NCBI GenBank assembly: GCA_032718475.1
Contig: JAUCBJ010007505.1
Location: 1 to 60,507, forward strand
DNA from: Nemertoderma westbladi
Taxonomy: Eukaryota > Xenacoelomorpha > Nemertodermatida > Nemertodermatidae
DNA length: 60,507 nucleotides
Reading direction: 5' to 3'
The translations under genes were made by a program, and so were the position numbers. How positions within the stretch are numbered: the first letter of the stretch is position 1; every line of letters begins with the position of its first letter. Positions 39,401-48,898 of this stretch are shown piece after piece. Under the pieces are notes generated by a model. The model searched no databases. It worked only from the letters and a program-made list of their open reading frames with translations, and was not told the origin of the DNA.

Positions 39401-40562
39401 GGAATGTGAAACCCGTTATGCCACTGTGGAATTAGAAGGTTTGGCTATATTATGGGCTGTGAATAAATGCCGGATATATCTTTACGGATTACAACATTTC
39501 AAGGTGATAACAGATCACCGACCACTTTTGTCAATCATGAATAATTATACACTGGATATGGTTGACAATATACGCCTCCAGAACATTAAAATGAAATTAT
39601 CTGGTTATAATTTCACACTGGAATGGAAGAAAGGGGAAACCCATTATATACCAGATGCATTATCTCGGGCGCCGGTGGATGATCCACAAAATGATGAGGA
39701 TGATGACGACGAAACCGTCGAATATTTAGCTGCAGCTACGTTTCAATCGGTCACCGAAAGTCTTACTGAAAAGTCGTGTAAAGGTGGAACTCATTCGTCG
39801 TATAAAGACCGTATTATTGTAAAAATCCGGGAATATTTTGTTCAAACAGGTGTTCCTGTGCGGATTCGAACTGATGGGGGTCCTCAGTATGCATCAAAAT
39901 TATTTAGGGATTTTCTAGACCGTTGGGGTGTTGAGTGGGTACCCTCATCGCCCGAGTACCCACAATCCAACGGACATGCGGAAGTTTCCGTTAAAGTTAT
40001 TAAGCAATTAGTAGCTAAGGCTGACAATGGAAGGATTGATACAGAACCATTTCTTAAAGGATTATTAGAATTACGTAATACCCCCTGTGTAGATGGTCGA
40101 TCTCCAAGTCAGATGGTTTTTGGTCACCCCCTCCGCTCTTGTGTCCCTTTGCATTATCGGGCTTTCGATAAAGAATGGCAGATTGATGCGAAAGAAGCTG
40201 ATGAAAGGGCTTGGCGGGCATCCAAATCAGCTAAATTACGTTATGATGCGAATGCAAGTTCCCTACCAGAGTTGGATATTGGAACAAAGGTTTTGGTACA
40301 GAATCCAAGATCCAAACGATGGTCGAGAGTTGGAATAGTGATAGATCGTGGAGAGAAACGTGATTATCATATCAAGTTTCCATCCGGCCGAGTTCTGCGG
40401 CGTAATCGCCGATTATTGCGTCCCCAGAAGGATAATTCTGAAATAATAACTCCATACACTGCAACACAAACCTTGGGACCACTCCAAAAAAATAAAGTTC
40501 CTAAATCAATTCTTCGGCGGAGTGTTAGAGCAAGAAAACCTGTCGTGCGTTTTTCTATTTGA
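36432..40562 (+). CDS. Gypsy-1 Gag-Pol with integrase deletion and altered RT motif
   Basis: 1,376 codons in one open frame. Gag is ~1-330. Two zinc knuckles: C373-C376-H381-C387 and C394-C397-H402-C407. Protease: D467-T-G. RT: motif A D749. The expected second catalytic pair reads V810-D811-G812 (GAT GGA at 38862-38867), so the second Asp is replaced by Gly. RNase H: D958, E1002, D1028. After the RNase H end (PDALSRA, ~1080), only ~50 linker residues precede the second half of the integrase core (D1148, E1184). The HHCC zinc domain and the first catalytic Asp are absent, a deletion of roughly 200 residues that keeps the frame. The C-terminal chromodomain-like region is short and basic. The product should be deficient in polymerisation and integration. 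As the LTRs are identical, this copy was probably moved by proteins from a full-length relative, or was damaged very recently. Confidence 0.9.
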   Translation: MDENARLKKSHAGFKSSYTRFRNRMDALLSRIGSLAVDERPPSVVNDMLALKDKLEMAYERVGESLESLRESEVDCDAEDILYEEMTSEVTCTQDKVTIILSENVKPGGIGSLEPHIEPPTVGSPHFHSTGNAKTDNTPRASVNKPPTLDEDVDIKRFRRWRIAWSNYAKTIKLHLQPREEQVSAFFGYCSPTLLSKLLYVVEVSQDTALTLDEVLNKFEFYLKDKQNIALDRWELTTCKQHETESFDNYYTKLCEAAETAGLRDMGEDEWFSTLIIVGIHDEEIRQDLLAKSPALNHKETVRFCRSEEAARAHAKRMKISRFGINDSSLSAAASRGRPQYRRNHSQSQSRGSRYRSPTPSSSKGTPEVTERCLRCGYFKHRSVDKCPALGQLCNKCKGRNHFARVCRSKRISAVKTLSHNDDNTCASIRVASCAFNKRSLLSVGLNHEGFDLKCADFIDYCAAIPDTGSDRTVAGIDFIDKMGIDIANLLPPSSDNLVNINNQPIVQLGEIALYISLEGQKTLETILICEGISAFYLSLDVCKSLRLIHDEWPRPLPARYFTDDVMSECATKLQGNLQSVSDSKTQSIFGVLERQEFIESLPVSPTQTEINLVKNKLFEVYASVFNCKSELKSMTGEVVGESMKIILKDNYKPFAIHAARKIPFAKRDEVKSEIDDLLSKGIIESVGDRPTEWCHPLVVAPKPDGGIRVCVDLSNLNHQVKRTVHPSSSPRDVVSEIQPGSRYFSTLDAKTAYWQVLLDPKSRDLTCFITPWGRFVFNRAPMGFISTGDSYNFRLDRALEGVDRVHRLVDGMVLADEDFRLHISRICDILERCNKFSITMHPKKFKLACDEVKFGGYIVSSSGINADPEKIKALAEFPSPTNRKELRSFMGVVQQLAQFSFQISEMANPLRDILKVKNEFMWSPTHEVAFNNVKAALANPPILTNFDKNSEIKLETDASRTKGLGFALLQRRNIEEGWKLIQCGSRFLKECETRYATVELEGLAILWAVNKCRIYLYGLQHFKVITDHRPLLSIMNNYTLDMVDNIRLQNIKMKLSGYNFTLEWKKGETHYIPDALSRAPVDDPQNDEDDDDETVEYLAAATFQSVTESLTEKSCKGGTHSSYKDRIIVKIREYFVQTGVPVRIRTDGGPQYASKLFRDFLDRWGVEWVPSSPEYPQSNGHAEVSVKVIKQLVAKADNGRIDTEPFLKGLLELRNTPCVDGRSPSQMVFGHPLRSCVPLHYRAFDKEWQIDAKEADERAWRASKSAKLRYDANASSLPELDIGTKVLVQNPRSKRWSRVGIVIDRGEKRDYHIKFPSGRVLRRNRRLLRPQKDNSEIITPYTATQTLGPLQKNKVPKSILRRSVRARKPVVRFSI

Positions 40563-40610
40563 AATAATTATTAATATCAATAATTTTTTTTAATAAAAAA
40601 AAAATTTTTA

Positions 40611-40620
40611 AAAAGGGAGA
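40611..40620 (+). promoter_or_regulatory. Gypsy-1 polypurine tract
   Basis: AAAAGGGAGA directly before the 3' LTR, preceded by an A/T-rich run. Confidence 0.8.
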
Positions 40621-40840
40621 TGATGGGTTATGGTTTGTACTGTAGAGGGATCTAAGTCGTCCTAGAGACTTCATGTTACTGGTGTGTTCTGTTTTAGGTA
40701 TATACGGTTTGTGCTGTTACGTTTGTGCTGTTTAGTTATCAGTCAGGACCTGAGTTCGTATTACTGTATTAATAGAATCCTGTAATCAGTTTGTAACAAT
40801 TGATCATTTTACAATATGGCTGGTATGCAACAACACAACA
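40621..40840 (+). repeat. Gypsy-1 3' LTR
   Basis: Same 220 bp as 35948-36167. Confidence 0.95.
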
Positions 40841-40845
40841 ACAGG

Positions 40846-41979
40846 CATCTGGCTGTTATCTTTGTTGACTTCTTCAAGGCCTTTGATTCAGTCTCTCGGT
40901 CACGTATGTTCAGCATACTTTCATTATATGGGATTCCTGATGAAATTATTGCAGCAATCAGATCAGTATACGATGGTTCGACAACATTTCTGTCTACTGT
41001 TGACGGTGACACAGAACCATTTGAAGTGTTATGGGGCGTCCTCCAAGGAGACACACTTGCACCATTCTTGTTCATTATTGTGGTTGACTATGTTCTACGC
41101 ATGTCCTTAGATCATCATAATGATGATGGGGTGATGATAACTCCACCTACTGGCTCCAGAAGTCGAGGAAATCCTGCCAAGTACCTAACTGATCTAGACT
41201 TTGCTGATGACTTAGGAGTACTCTCAGAATCATTAGAGGGAGCCCAACGGCTCCTCGGCTCATTAGAACATGCTGCTTCTAGTGTTGGTCTTTTTATTAA
41301 CTCCAGAAAGACCAAAATTCTGACAGTTAACTTTGAAAGTCCTCAGCAAGTCTCTGATAGGATGAGCATAAGCTCAAAGGATGGTATGCTTGAGCATGTG
41401 GACGACTGCTGTTACCTGGGATCATGGATCCGGAAGTCAGGTGAGGACCTTCGAATACGTAAGGGAAAGGCATGGGCAGCCTTGAATAGGCTTTCCAGGA
41501 TTTGGAAGTCACCTAGAATTAATCGGAAACTTAAGGTCCGATTATTTAGAGCAGCAGTAGTTCCAGTACTCCTCTACGGGAGTCCATGCTGGGCTCTAAC
41601 TGCTGAGGACACCAAATCTCTGGATGGCACATTCACAAGAATGCTACGCCGGGTTCATTGTGTCAAGTACAATGCACACATCTCCAACCAGACACTATAT
41701 AACATTGGAGGTGTCTCATTGGTTCCCCCAAGCTTGACACTAGAACAAAATCGCCTCCGCTTTGCAGGACATTGCTTTCGCCGTGAGGACCAGCCAGTGC
41801 ATAATCTTGTACTTTGGCAGCCTCATGGAGTGAATAAGCATGGTGGACAGCCCATGACTTTCTTGAGACGCATCTTAAAGGACACTGGCCTTAAAGATGC
41901 GGATGATCTAGCAAATGTCATGGGTGATAGGGAGTTGTGGCGGTGCAATTTTGTTGACAAGCCGGCACAGCATTCTTAA
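40846..41979 (+). pseudogene. LINE ORF, 3' part: RT palm/thumb and C-terminus
   Basis: Continuation of the split LINE ORF. RT motif A is FVDFFKAFDSV. GVLQGDTLAPF is the conserved fingers/palm block. The catalytic FADD is at 41200-41211. A thumb region with YLGSWI and an RT-C segment follow, and the ORF ends at 41979. No stop or shift is seen in this half. Without the Gypsy-1 insertion and the upstream one-base loss it would belong to a complete RT, so the LINE itself was probably not very old when it was hit. Confidence 0.9.
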
Positions 41980-42024
41980 AAATGCAGCTGCAATGCAGCA
42001 TGCCCATCCTAGTAGTAGTAGTAG

Positions 42025-42369
42025 CTACACAACGACAACAACAACCAGCGCGAGTCACTCCACTGTCCATCCCAAGGGCTTAGATTTACTTCAGGTTCTT
42101 ACTGCAGAGGTAGGGATACTTTCACAACTGCGACTCGCTACTGTAAACACACTTTAGTAGTAACATTCACCTATAAACGCACAAATTCCACACAACTGTC
42201 ACAAATTGTACACATTCGGGCCATTTGTCCGTTAGTCAAATGCCTTCTAGAATGCCATGTTATTATTATGTATCCCTGGATACTAGCAGTGCGCTATTTA
42301 TTCCGTATGCTATTCAATGGGGCAAGCTTTTTATTGTTCTTTTAACTCACTTCTAATTCTAGCGTGGTT
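42025..42369. other. spacer, no gene seen
   Basis: ACAACG-type simple repeats follow the LINE tail, then unique AT-rich sequence up to the Gypsy-2 TSD. Confidence 0.5.
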
Positions 42370-42374
42370 GTTGC

Positions 42375-42620
42375 TGTAACCCTCATTATCATTCCTAATT
42401 ATATTTCATATTGATTACACCATTCACACAGGCAGTTTGACCTTTGACATCCTACCGTACTGGCATGCTATTATATATATGTAATGTAGGCCTATATAAA
42501 TCAATTAATTCATTATGTGTGTGTCGGTAATCAGTAATATACGTATGCCTAATATTGGACAATAAAATTAGAATAAAGAATTTCTGTGTACCGGTAACAA
42601 ACTGTTTCCTCGCGCCCACA
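42375..42620 (+). repeat. Gypsy-2 5' LTR
   Basis: TGTAACCC...GCCCACA, with a TAGGCCTATA word and an AATAAA near its 3' part. Confidence 0.95.
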
Positions 42621-42622
42621 TT

Positions 42623-42640
42623 TGGTGACCCGGACGATCC
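42623..42640 (+). promoter_or_regulatory. Gypsy-2 primer-binding site
   Basis: TGGTGACCCGGACGATCC two bases after the LTR. Gypsy-3 has TGGTGACCCAGACGACT in the equivalent position. Confidence 0.75.
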
Positions 42641-42689
42641 TTATTCAGCAAATACCGGTAATTCCGAACCATACTCCACAATTTACAAG

Positions 42690-45600
42690 ATGCCGAATCT
42701 TAACACATTCCGGAAAGCCGAACTGCTTGAAACATTGAAGCGGCTGAATAGCCACGATGACACGTACATCGCGCCGCAACTCAAATCAGAGATTATCGAC
42801 GCTCTAATGAAAGAGAACCCTTCAGCAGTCGAGTTTCTGCTGAAAGCGGGCGCAACTGAAGCTGCTACGGGTAGCAGTTCATTCGATGCGCCTTCACATA
42901 ATACTCCATATCAGAAACTACGATTGCCGGAATTTTATGCGAAAGATGTTCGGGTGTGGTTCGCGCAGGCAGAGGCGGTTCTGCTCGGACAAAGTGCGGT
43001 ATCGATGAAAGCGAATATCCTGGCGGCCATTCCAACTGAGTCTATCCTCGAGGCAGGGGTAGATTTAGACGAAAGTTACGTTATCATTAAACATAACATT
43101 ATAGTCCACTTAGCCGATAGTGACGAACGACGTTTCCGCAAACTCTTGGTCTCTCATGAGCTGGGAGATAGAAAACCGTCGGCGGCATTAAGACAGATGC
43201 AACGTTTAGCACCGGGTGCTTCCAACGATAAACTCATTCGCATACGATTCCTTGAGATTCTACCAGAGACAGTCTCAATCGTCCTCTCCACTCTTGGGGA
43301 GCTGCCACTCGACAAGTTGGCTGAAGTTGCCGACAAGATGGTGGAGCAGCAGCAGGACCAGTCTGCCAGCCACGGTTTATCTGCTGCAGCTGCTCCCATC
43401 TCTCACATCGCGAACATCTCCCAATTACAGGAATCCAACCTCGCTCTCCTGAACACTCAGAAACAGTTAGCCGATCAGATTGCTCAGATAACCACGGAGT
43501 TGCGTTCTCTGTCTGACAATCGCGGCCGCTACCAGGGCCGCGGCCGCTACCAGGGCCGATCTGAATCTCGCGGCCGCAGCGGTTCCTCCCACCGACGTTC
43601 ATCCGACTACAACCCGGATGGCTCACTCTGTTACTACCACTATCGCTTTGGTCGGGAATCCCGCAAGTGTAAACCGCCCTGCTCCTGGAGGCAGCCAACC
43701 CCCAGCGACGGCAGTGCCCCGGCTCCAGAGCGGAGCAATCATCCCCACTATACTAGTAGCTCTAGGAATCGCAGTGCACTTAATGCTGTATATGTATCAT
43801 CAGATACTGTAGGTACGTTCCTTGTTGATTCAGGAAGTGACTTCTCAATTTTACCACAATCTTATATTAGTCTGTTGAACAAGTTCAAACCCAAAACATC
43901 ACATACTTTGACAGCTGCAAATCAGTCCAATATTAATATTTTTGGTGAAGGTGAGCTTGAATTTTCGGTTTCTGAGTTAGACGACCATACATTTAAGTGG
44001 ACATTTATTGTAGCCGATGTTATCCAACCCATTCTCGGATTAGATTTTTTGAAATATTTTCATGTGAACATAGATTGTGCACAATGTACAGTGTATTTTA
44101 ATCAATTTGAACCTACATTTAGTGAATCACGGAAATCAGGTGCGCCTAGTAATAACGGCAACACGAATAGTGTATTTTCAAGTAAAACTAGATTTTCTAG
44201 CTCAAATAACGGTACCGGTACATTATCTAGTAATATGGAACTATTTTTATTGTGGTTTAAGTATATCATATTTCCCATTATGTGGCTATGTTCGTCCAAG
44301 TCCATATGGTCTAACTTAGTCTTTAGTGCAGGTATTTTATTTTGTTTATTAAGTGTTATCGCAGTACCGTGGATGTGTGGTGTATATGATGCCAGTTCGC
44401 ATTCCAATGTGTTTTTAATTACATCACATAGCGTTGAAAGTATCACATCTGATATTAATCCACAATTAAGCAAAATTTTGAACAAGTATGGCGACGTTTT
44501 CAAACCCAAATTAGCTACTGAATTTGTGAATCACTCTGTCGAACACCATATAGTAACGGAAGGACAACCTTGTTTCGCAAAACCACGCCGTTTATACGGA
44601 GACCGTTTATCAGCGGCTTCTAACGAATTTGACAATTTATTACGACAGGGTATTGTTAAACGTAGTGAGTCCCCATGGGCTACACCATTACATTGTGTAA
44701 AGAAACCAGATGGCAGTATCCGACCTTGTGGTGACTATAGAAAATTGAACAGTATGACGGTACGCGATAATTATCCAATGCCAAACATTGCGGATATAAC
44801 TGATAAATTTAGAGGGTGCAAGATTTTCAGTAAAATAGATCTCGAAAAGGCCTATTATCAGGTTCCAATGGCTAAAAACGATATCTTAAAAACGGCAATT
44901 ACAACCCCATTTGGACTTTTTCTTTTCACACGTATGCCTTTTGGTCTGCGTAATGCCAGTCAAACCTTTCAAAGGTTGATTGACACTACACTGTACGACA
45001 TCAATTGTGCAGTTGGATACATAGATGATATATTGGTTGCAAGTCCTAGCATAGAGCAGCACCATAAAGACATTCAACTCGTTCTAGAACGTTTACGAAA
45101 ATTTAGTCTAACAGCTAAACGCTCGAAATGCGAATTTTTTAAACGTGAAGTAAATTTTCTTGGTTTCACTATTTCGGGTACAGGTGTAAAACCAATCAAA
45201 TCAAAGATAGTTGCCATGGAAAATTTTCCAGAGCCCAAAAATCGATCATCATTGCGTCGGTTCCTCGGAATGGCAGGTTACTATCATAGATTTGTGCCGA
45301 ATTTTTCTGACGTTGCAGCGCCTCTAACTGATCTAAATAAAAATAAGTTTGACATCCCCGAAAATTTCGAAATGTCAGCTGAAGCAAAACAGGCTTTTTC
45401 AAAATTAAAGAAGAGTCTTCAAAATGCTGTAACTTTATCATTTCCAAAGCCTGACGCTCCTGTAACCTTGACAACAGACGCGTCAGACCAGGCGGTTGGT
45501 GCCGTCATCCACCAAGTTGTAAATAACGTATCTGAACCGATCAGTTTCTTTTCAAAAAAATTGTCTGAAACTGAACAGAGAAAGTCAGCTTTCGACAAAG

Positions 45601-47069
45601 AGCTGTTAGCGATTTATCTTGCTCTCAAACATAACGATTGGCTTTTAGGTCAGCACATTACAATTTTTACAGACCATAAGCCACTTGTAAATTGTTTAGG
45701 GATGAAAAATCCCACACCCCAACAAACCCGTTGGCTCTCATACATTTCTGAGTACAACTGTCAAATTAAATATATAGCGGGAGCCGAAAATATTGTAGCT
45801 GATTCTTTATCACGCCCCCTAGCGGCCATATTTTTTGATACAAATGATAATTCGAAACTAGCCACTGCTCAAAAGCAAGATAAATCGCTACAAAGTTTCT
45901 TTCAGTCAACTACTTTACCTTTACAATACGCACATTTAGAAGATGGTAATATCCTAGTGTGCGACAAATCAAAAGGCCATAATCGACCATACTTACCTTC
46001 AATTTTGCGACATCATATTTTTGATAAATTTCATGAACTTTCTCATGCTGGACCAGATGGTACTTTCAATTTAATAAGTAACCGCTATATCTGGCCTGGA
46101 ATGCGACGTGAAATTAAAATGTGGGCGAAAGCTTGCCAAAAGTGCCAACAGTCAAAAATTTCAACGCATACGAAAACTGCTGTAGAAACGATCCCGACTA
46201 ACAGTCGCTTTGAAACTGTACATATAGATTTAGTAGGTCCTCTACCGGTGTCCAAAGGACACAAGTATTTACTCACTATCATTGATAGGTTTACTAGGTG
46301 GCCTGAAGTAGTCCCCCTAAAAGATATTACGACAGAAACAGTTGCCCAAGCTTTCCTTTTCAATTGGGTAAGCCGGTTCGGTGTGCCACGTACTGTCATT
46401 ACGGATCGCGGCGCACAATTTGAGTCAGCAGTTTGGAGCTCTCTAATGAAGTCCCTTGGCACAAAACGGCGTCGTACAACTGCTTATCACCCGTCCTGTA
46501 ACGGGACTATAGAACGTTTTCACCGTCAGTTAAAAAATTCCCTTCGATCAAAATGTAATTCAACCTATTGGTTTGATGAACTACCATTGGTTTTGTTGGG
46601 TTTGCGCTCTAATATCGGAGTGCACAAGTTTTCGCCTGCACAACTGGTATATGGCGCAGAGCTTCAATTACCAGGTCAATTTTTCGAATTTTCGGACAAG
46701 TCTGATAAGTTCGATAATTTTAACTGGCATAATTTCACATCTCGGCTCTTCGAGAAAGTTGATAATTTTCAGAGTCCAGTTAGAAAATATAAATCAAAAG
46801 CATCAATCCCCAAAGAATTGTCTGAAGCAACTCATGTCTGGGTAAAAGAACCTAAGAAAACTGGATCATTGAAACCGCTTTATGCGGGACCGTATAGAGT
46901 AGTTTCGCGAAATAGTAAAACTATCGACATAGAACGCCATTCAAAAATTGAAAAGTTGACGCTCGACAGAGTGAAACCAGTTGTTTCTGAATGTGTGAAC
47001 TACACTAAACCGAAAACTAAAAAGTGTGTAACATTTTCATTAATTGAAACTATCCACATTTCTGATTGA
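42690..47069 (+). CDS. Gypsy-2 Gag-Pol with a hydrophobic segment between protease and RT
   Basis: 1,459 codons from ATG 42690. The frame is open further upstream into the LTR but without an ATG. Gag ~1-300 ends in an RG-rich region and a Cys/His unit (CYYH...C..PC, ~314-331). Protease: D380-S-G. Residues ~516-566 contain two strongly hydrophobic stretches (about 518-534 and 543-566) separated by a short polar turn, like a membrane hairpin. RT follows: D717 and YIDD at 777-780. RNase H: D930, E971, D995. Integrase: H1115, H1119, C1149, C1152; D1180, D1239, E1275. All catalytic residues are intact, so the copy looks competent. The hydrophobic pair sits where other Gypsy elements, including Gypsy-3 here, have only a linker. 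Confidence 0.95.
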   Translation: MPNLNTFRKAELLETLKRLNSHDDTYIAPQLKSEIIDALMKENPSAVEFLLKAGATEAATGSSSFDAPSHNTPYQKLRLPEFYAKDVRVWFAQAEAVLLGQSAVSMKANILAAIPTESILEAGVDLDESYVIIKHNIIVHLADSDERRFRKLLVSHELGDRKPSAALRQMQRLAPGASNDKLIRIRFLEILPETVSIVLSTLGELPLDKLAEVADKMVEQQQDQSASHGLSAAAAPISHIANISQLQESNLALLNTQKQLADQIAQITTELRSLSDNRGRYQGRGRYQGRSESRGRSGSSHRRSSDYNPDGSLCYYHYRFGRESRKCKPPCSWRQPTPSDGSAPAPERSNHPHYTSSSRNRSALNAVYVSSDTVGTFLVDSGSDFSILPQSYISLLNKFKPKTSHTLTAANQSNINIFGEGELEFSVSELDDHTFKWTFIVADVIQPILGLDFLKYFHVNIDCAQCTVYFNQFEPTFSESRKSGAPSNNGNTNSVFSSKTRFSSSNNGTGTLSSNMELFLLWFKYIIFPIMWLCSSKSIWSNLVFSAGILFCLLSVIAVPWMCGVYDASSHSNVFLITSHSVESITSDINPQLSKILNKYGDVFKPKLATEFVNHSVEHHIVTEGQPCFAKPRRLYGDRLSAASNEFDNLLRQGIVKRSESPWATPLHCVKKPDGSIRPCGDYRKLNSMTVRDNYPMPNIADITDKFRGCKIFSKIDLEKAYYQVPMAKNDILKTAITTPFGLFLFTRMPFGLRNASQTFQRLIDTTLYDINCAVGYIDDILVASPSIEQHHKDIQLVLERLRKFSLTAKRSKCEFFKREVNFLGFTISGTGVKPIKSKIVAMENFPEPKNRSSLRRFLGMAGYYHRFVPNFSDVAAPLTDLNKNKFDIPENFEMSAEAKQAFSKLKKSLQNAVTLSFPKPDAPVTLTTDASDQAVGAVIHQVVNNVSEPISFFSKKLSETEQRKSAFDKELLAIYLALKHNDWLLGQHITIFTDHKPLVNCLGMKNPTPQQTRWLSYISEYNCQIKYIAGAENIVADSLSRPLAAIFFDTNDNSKLATAQKQDKSLQSFFQSTTLPLQYAHLEDGNILVCDKSKGHNRPYLPSILRHHIFDKFHELSHAGPDGTFNLISNRYIWPGMRREIKMWAKACQKCQQSKISTHTKTAVETIPTNSRFETVHIDLVGPLPVSKGHKYLLTIIDRFTRWPEVVPLKDITTETVAQAFLFNWVSRFGVPRTVITDRGAQFESAVWSSLMKSLGTKRRRTTAYHPSCNGTIERFHRQLKNSLRSKCNSTYWFDELPLVLLGLRSNIGVHKFSPAQLVYGAELQLPGQFFEFSDKSDKFDNFNWHNFTSRLFEKVDNFQSPVRKYKSKASIPKELSEATHVWVKEPKKTGSLKPLYAGPYRVVSRNSKTIDIERHSKIEKLTLDRVKPVVSECVNYTKPKTKKCVTFSLIETIHISD

Positions 47070-47407
47070 ACTAAAACCATTAAGATCCAATCATTAAATC
47101 CAACGGTATTGCGTTTAACATATGCTTACCTATTTTGTTGTAGTCGTGCTGTTTTTGTCTATTCCGGATAGGTGCGTATCACCGCGGAATTAATTTTCTG
47201 TATAAAATGTATTAATTTGTGGTAATAATTAAATATTTAAATAATATGAACGTGTTGCCATTTTTTTTTCTCAAACATATCTAGGCGATTTCCGTTAGTT
47301 TTTTTTTTTTCATATACCTTTAATTAGTTTCTTAATTAAAGCCTACAATATGATTAGTTTCTTGATTAATGTTAACCATAGTGCTCCGCACTTAACGAAG
47401 GGAGCCA

Positions 47408-47655
47408 TGTAACCCTCATTATCATTCCTAATTATATTTCATATTGATTACACCATTCACACAGGCAGTTTGACCTTTGACATCCTACCGTACTGGCATG
47501 CTATTATATATATGTAATGTAGGCCTATATAAATCAATTAATTCATTATGTGTGTGTGTCGGTAATCAGTAATATACGTATGCCTAATATTGGACAATAA
47601 AATTAGAATAAAGAATTTCTGTGTACCGGTAACAAACTGTTTCCTCGCGCCCACA
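47408..47655 (+). repeat. Gypsy-2 3' LTR
   Basis: Preceded by a short purine tract (GAAGGGAG, about 47397-47404). Two bp longer than the 5' LTR in a TG run. Confidence 0.95.
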
Positions 47656-47660
47656 GTTGC

Positions 47661-48880
47661 CATGGTGACATTATGGAAAGCTAGCAGTAGAATTAGGGTA
47701 ATTCTCATGCATACAGATCTGGGATGCTATTTAATAGTAATTCTTTAATTGTCAATATTCCCCCTTATACATGATTTTATAAATTTTATCGGCTATTGAC
47801 TATATATTGGAGATTCTCGCACACTAATACACTTAATAGGGTGAATCTCCGCTCCCATGATCTATTAATTAATGGAATTTTGGGAATATTATAAATTGTA
47901 TAAAATAACAATTTATCAAATTCATGAGAAGATATGAATTTAAATTTATTCCCGTAAATTTTATTATTTAATATTAAAGTAGACACAATTTTATTCCAGA
48001 GCATGTCTGGGGACTGGGATCCTTGATTCTAGGAAATTTGTCTTTTTAAGAGTATCGGTGAGTACTACGATATCTTAATCGACTGGAATTTTTAAAGGAT
48101 CTAAATTTTAACAGATTTTGATTTATAGATTTTCTTGGTTTACAAACTCCTTAGAGTTTATTTGTATGCATTTACTCTATTATAACATTTGTTTTAATAG
48201 ATTTTATAAATATTAACTATGTAATATTTAAGATGGGCACTGATTTATTCCAGAACATGTCTTGGGACGTTAACCATTGATTCTAGAATTTTGTCCTTCC
48301 AAGTATATCGGTGGGTGCCGCGATATCTTAATCGACTAGAATTACAGATGGTCAAAGGGTTTAACAGATTTATTTTGCGTTGTACGCTACTGTTAAAGGG
48401 ACATCACACTGCTATATGTATTATTTAATATACGGTATGAGAGCAATATTGCAAGAAGCAATGTCAGTGAGAAGAGGCAAGTCGTTTCCAAGGTCTACCC
48501 AGAGCTTGGTTTAGCCGAGACATGAGGATCTGAACTTTGCATTCCTAATACTCTACTTACCAATAATACTTGAGTATAGTAGGAGCTTTATTGTACTTTA
48601 ATAAGTACGGACATTTCATCTTACTGTAGTCACGTATTTATAATATGATACGGACAGTAAGGAAAGAGAAAATAATTATTTCCCGCCGTTATGCTAAATA
48701 TATATAATATAAGTAATTAAGTAATAAACACGAATATATATTGCACTAATTCTACTAAATAATCGCTAAAATAACATTCTACTAAGTAAAATTAAAGAAA
48801 ACGATTATTATAAAATTACATAATAATACATACCTAAATATAAAAATAATAAAAAACGAATATAAAATAATATGGTCACA
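47661..48880. other. AT-rich spacer, probably containing the 3' LTR of the decayed BEL element
   Basis: No gene. Two diverged ~130-bp direct copies lie at 47991-48120 and 48244-48372 (shared words TTATTCCAGA and CGATATCTTAATCGACT). On the minus strand, the purine-rich GGAGTGGGTT is followed by TGTGACCATA at 48880, which fits a polypurine tract and LTR start for the BEL element to the right. The far end of that LTR was not found. Confidence 0.4.
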
Positions 48881-48898
48881 AACCCACTCCAGACGCTG

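Larger units (their letters stand above)
35948..40840 (+). mobile_element. Gypsy-1: LTR retrotransposon inserted in the LINE
   Basis: Two 220-bp LTRs (35948-36167 and 40621-40840) look identical, with TG...CA ends and the TSD ACAGG (35943-35947 and 40841-40845). It has a primer-binding site, one gag-pol ORF and a polypurine tract, all on the plus strand. It interrupts the LINE RT between the fingers and the palm. Identical LTRs indicate recent insertion, but the integrase is internally deleted (see the CDS). Confidence 0.95.
33280..42024 (+). mobile_element. LINE (endonuclease + RT), split by Gypsy-1
   Basis: The start near 33280 is approximate. The 5' UTR contains two diverged ~110-bp copies, around 33548-33655 and 33656-33770. 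The ORF (33786-41979) is disrupted by a one-base loss near 35128 and by the Gypsy-1 insertion at 35943-40845. Coding resumes in frame once the inserted element and one copy of ACAGG are disregarded. The 3' end is (TAG)5 at 42010-42024, the same end as the truncated copy at 1900-1972. The presence of an apurinic-type endonuclease excludes R2-type elements. The clade is undecided (RTE/CR1-like). Confidence 0.85.
42375..47655 (+). mobile_element. Gypsy-2 LTR retrotransposon
   Basis: LTRs at 42375-42620 (246 bp) and 47408-47655 (248 bp) differ by one TG unit in a short (TG)n run. The TSD GTTGC is at 42370-42374 and 47656-47660. One uninterrupted gag-pol ORF. The motif order PR-RT-RNaseH-IN places it in Gypsy/Metaviridae. 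It is a close structural relative of Gypsy-3 (same Cys/His pattern at the end of Gag, same primer-site core TGGTGACCC). Confidence 0.95.
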
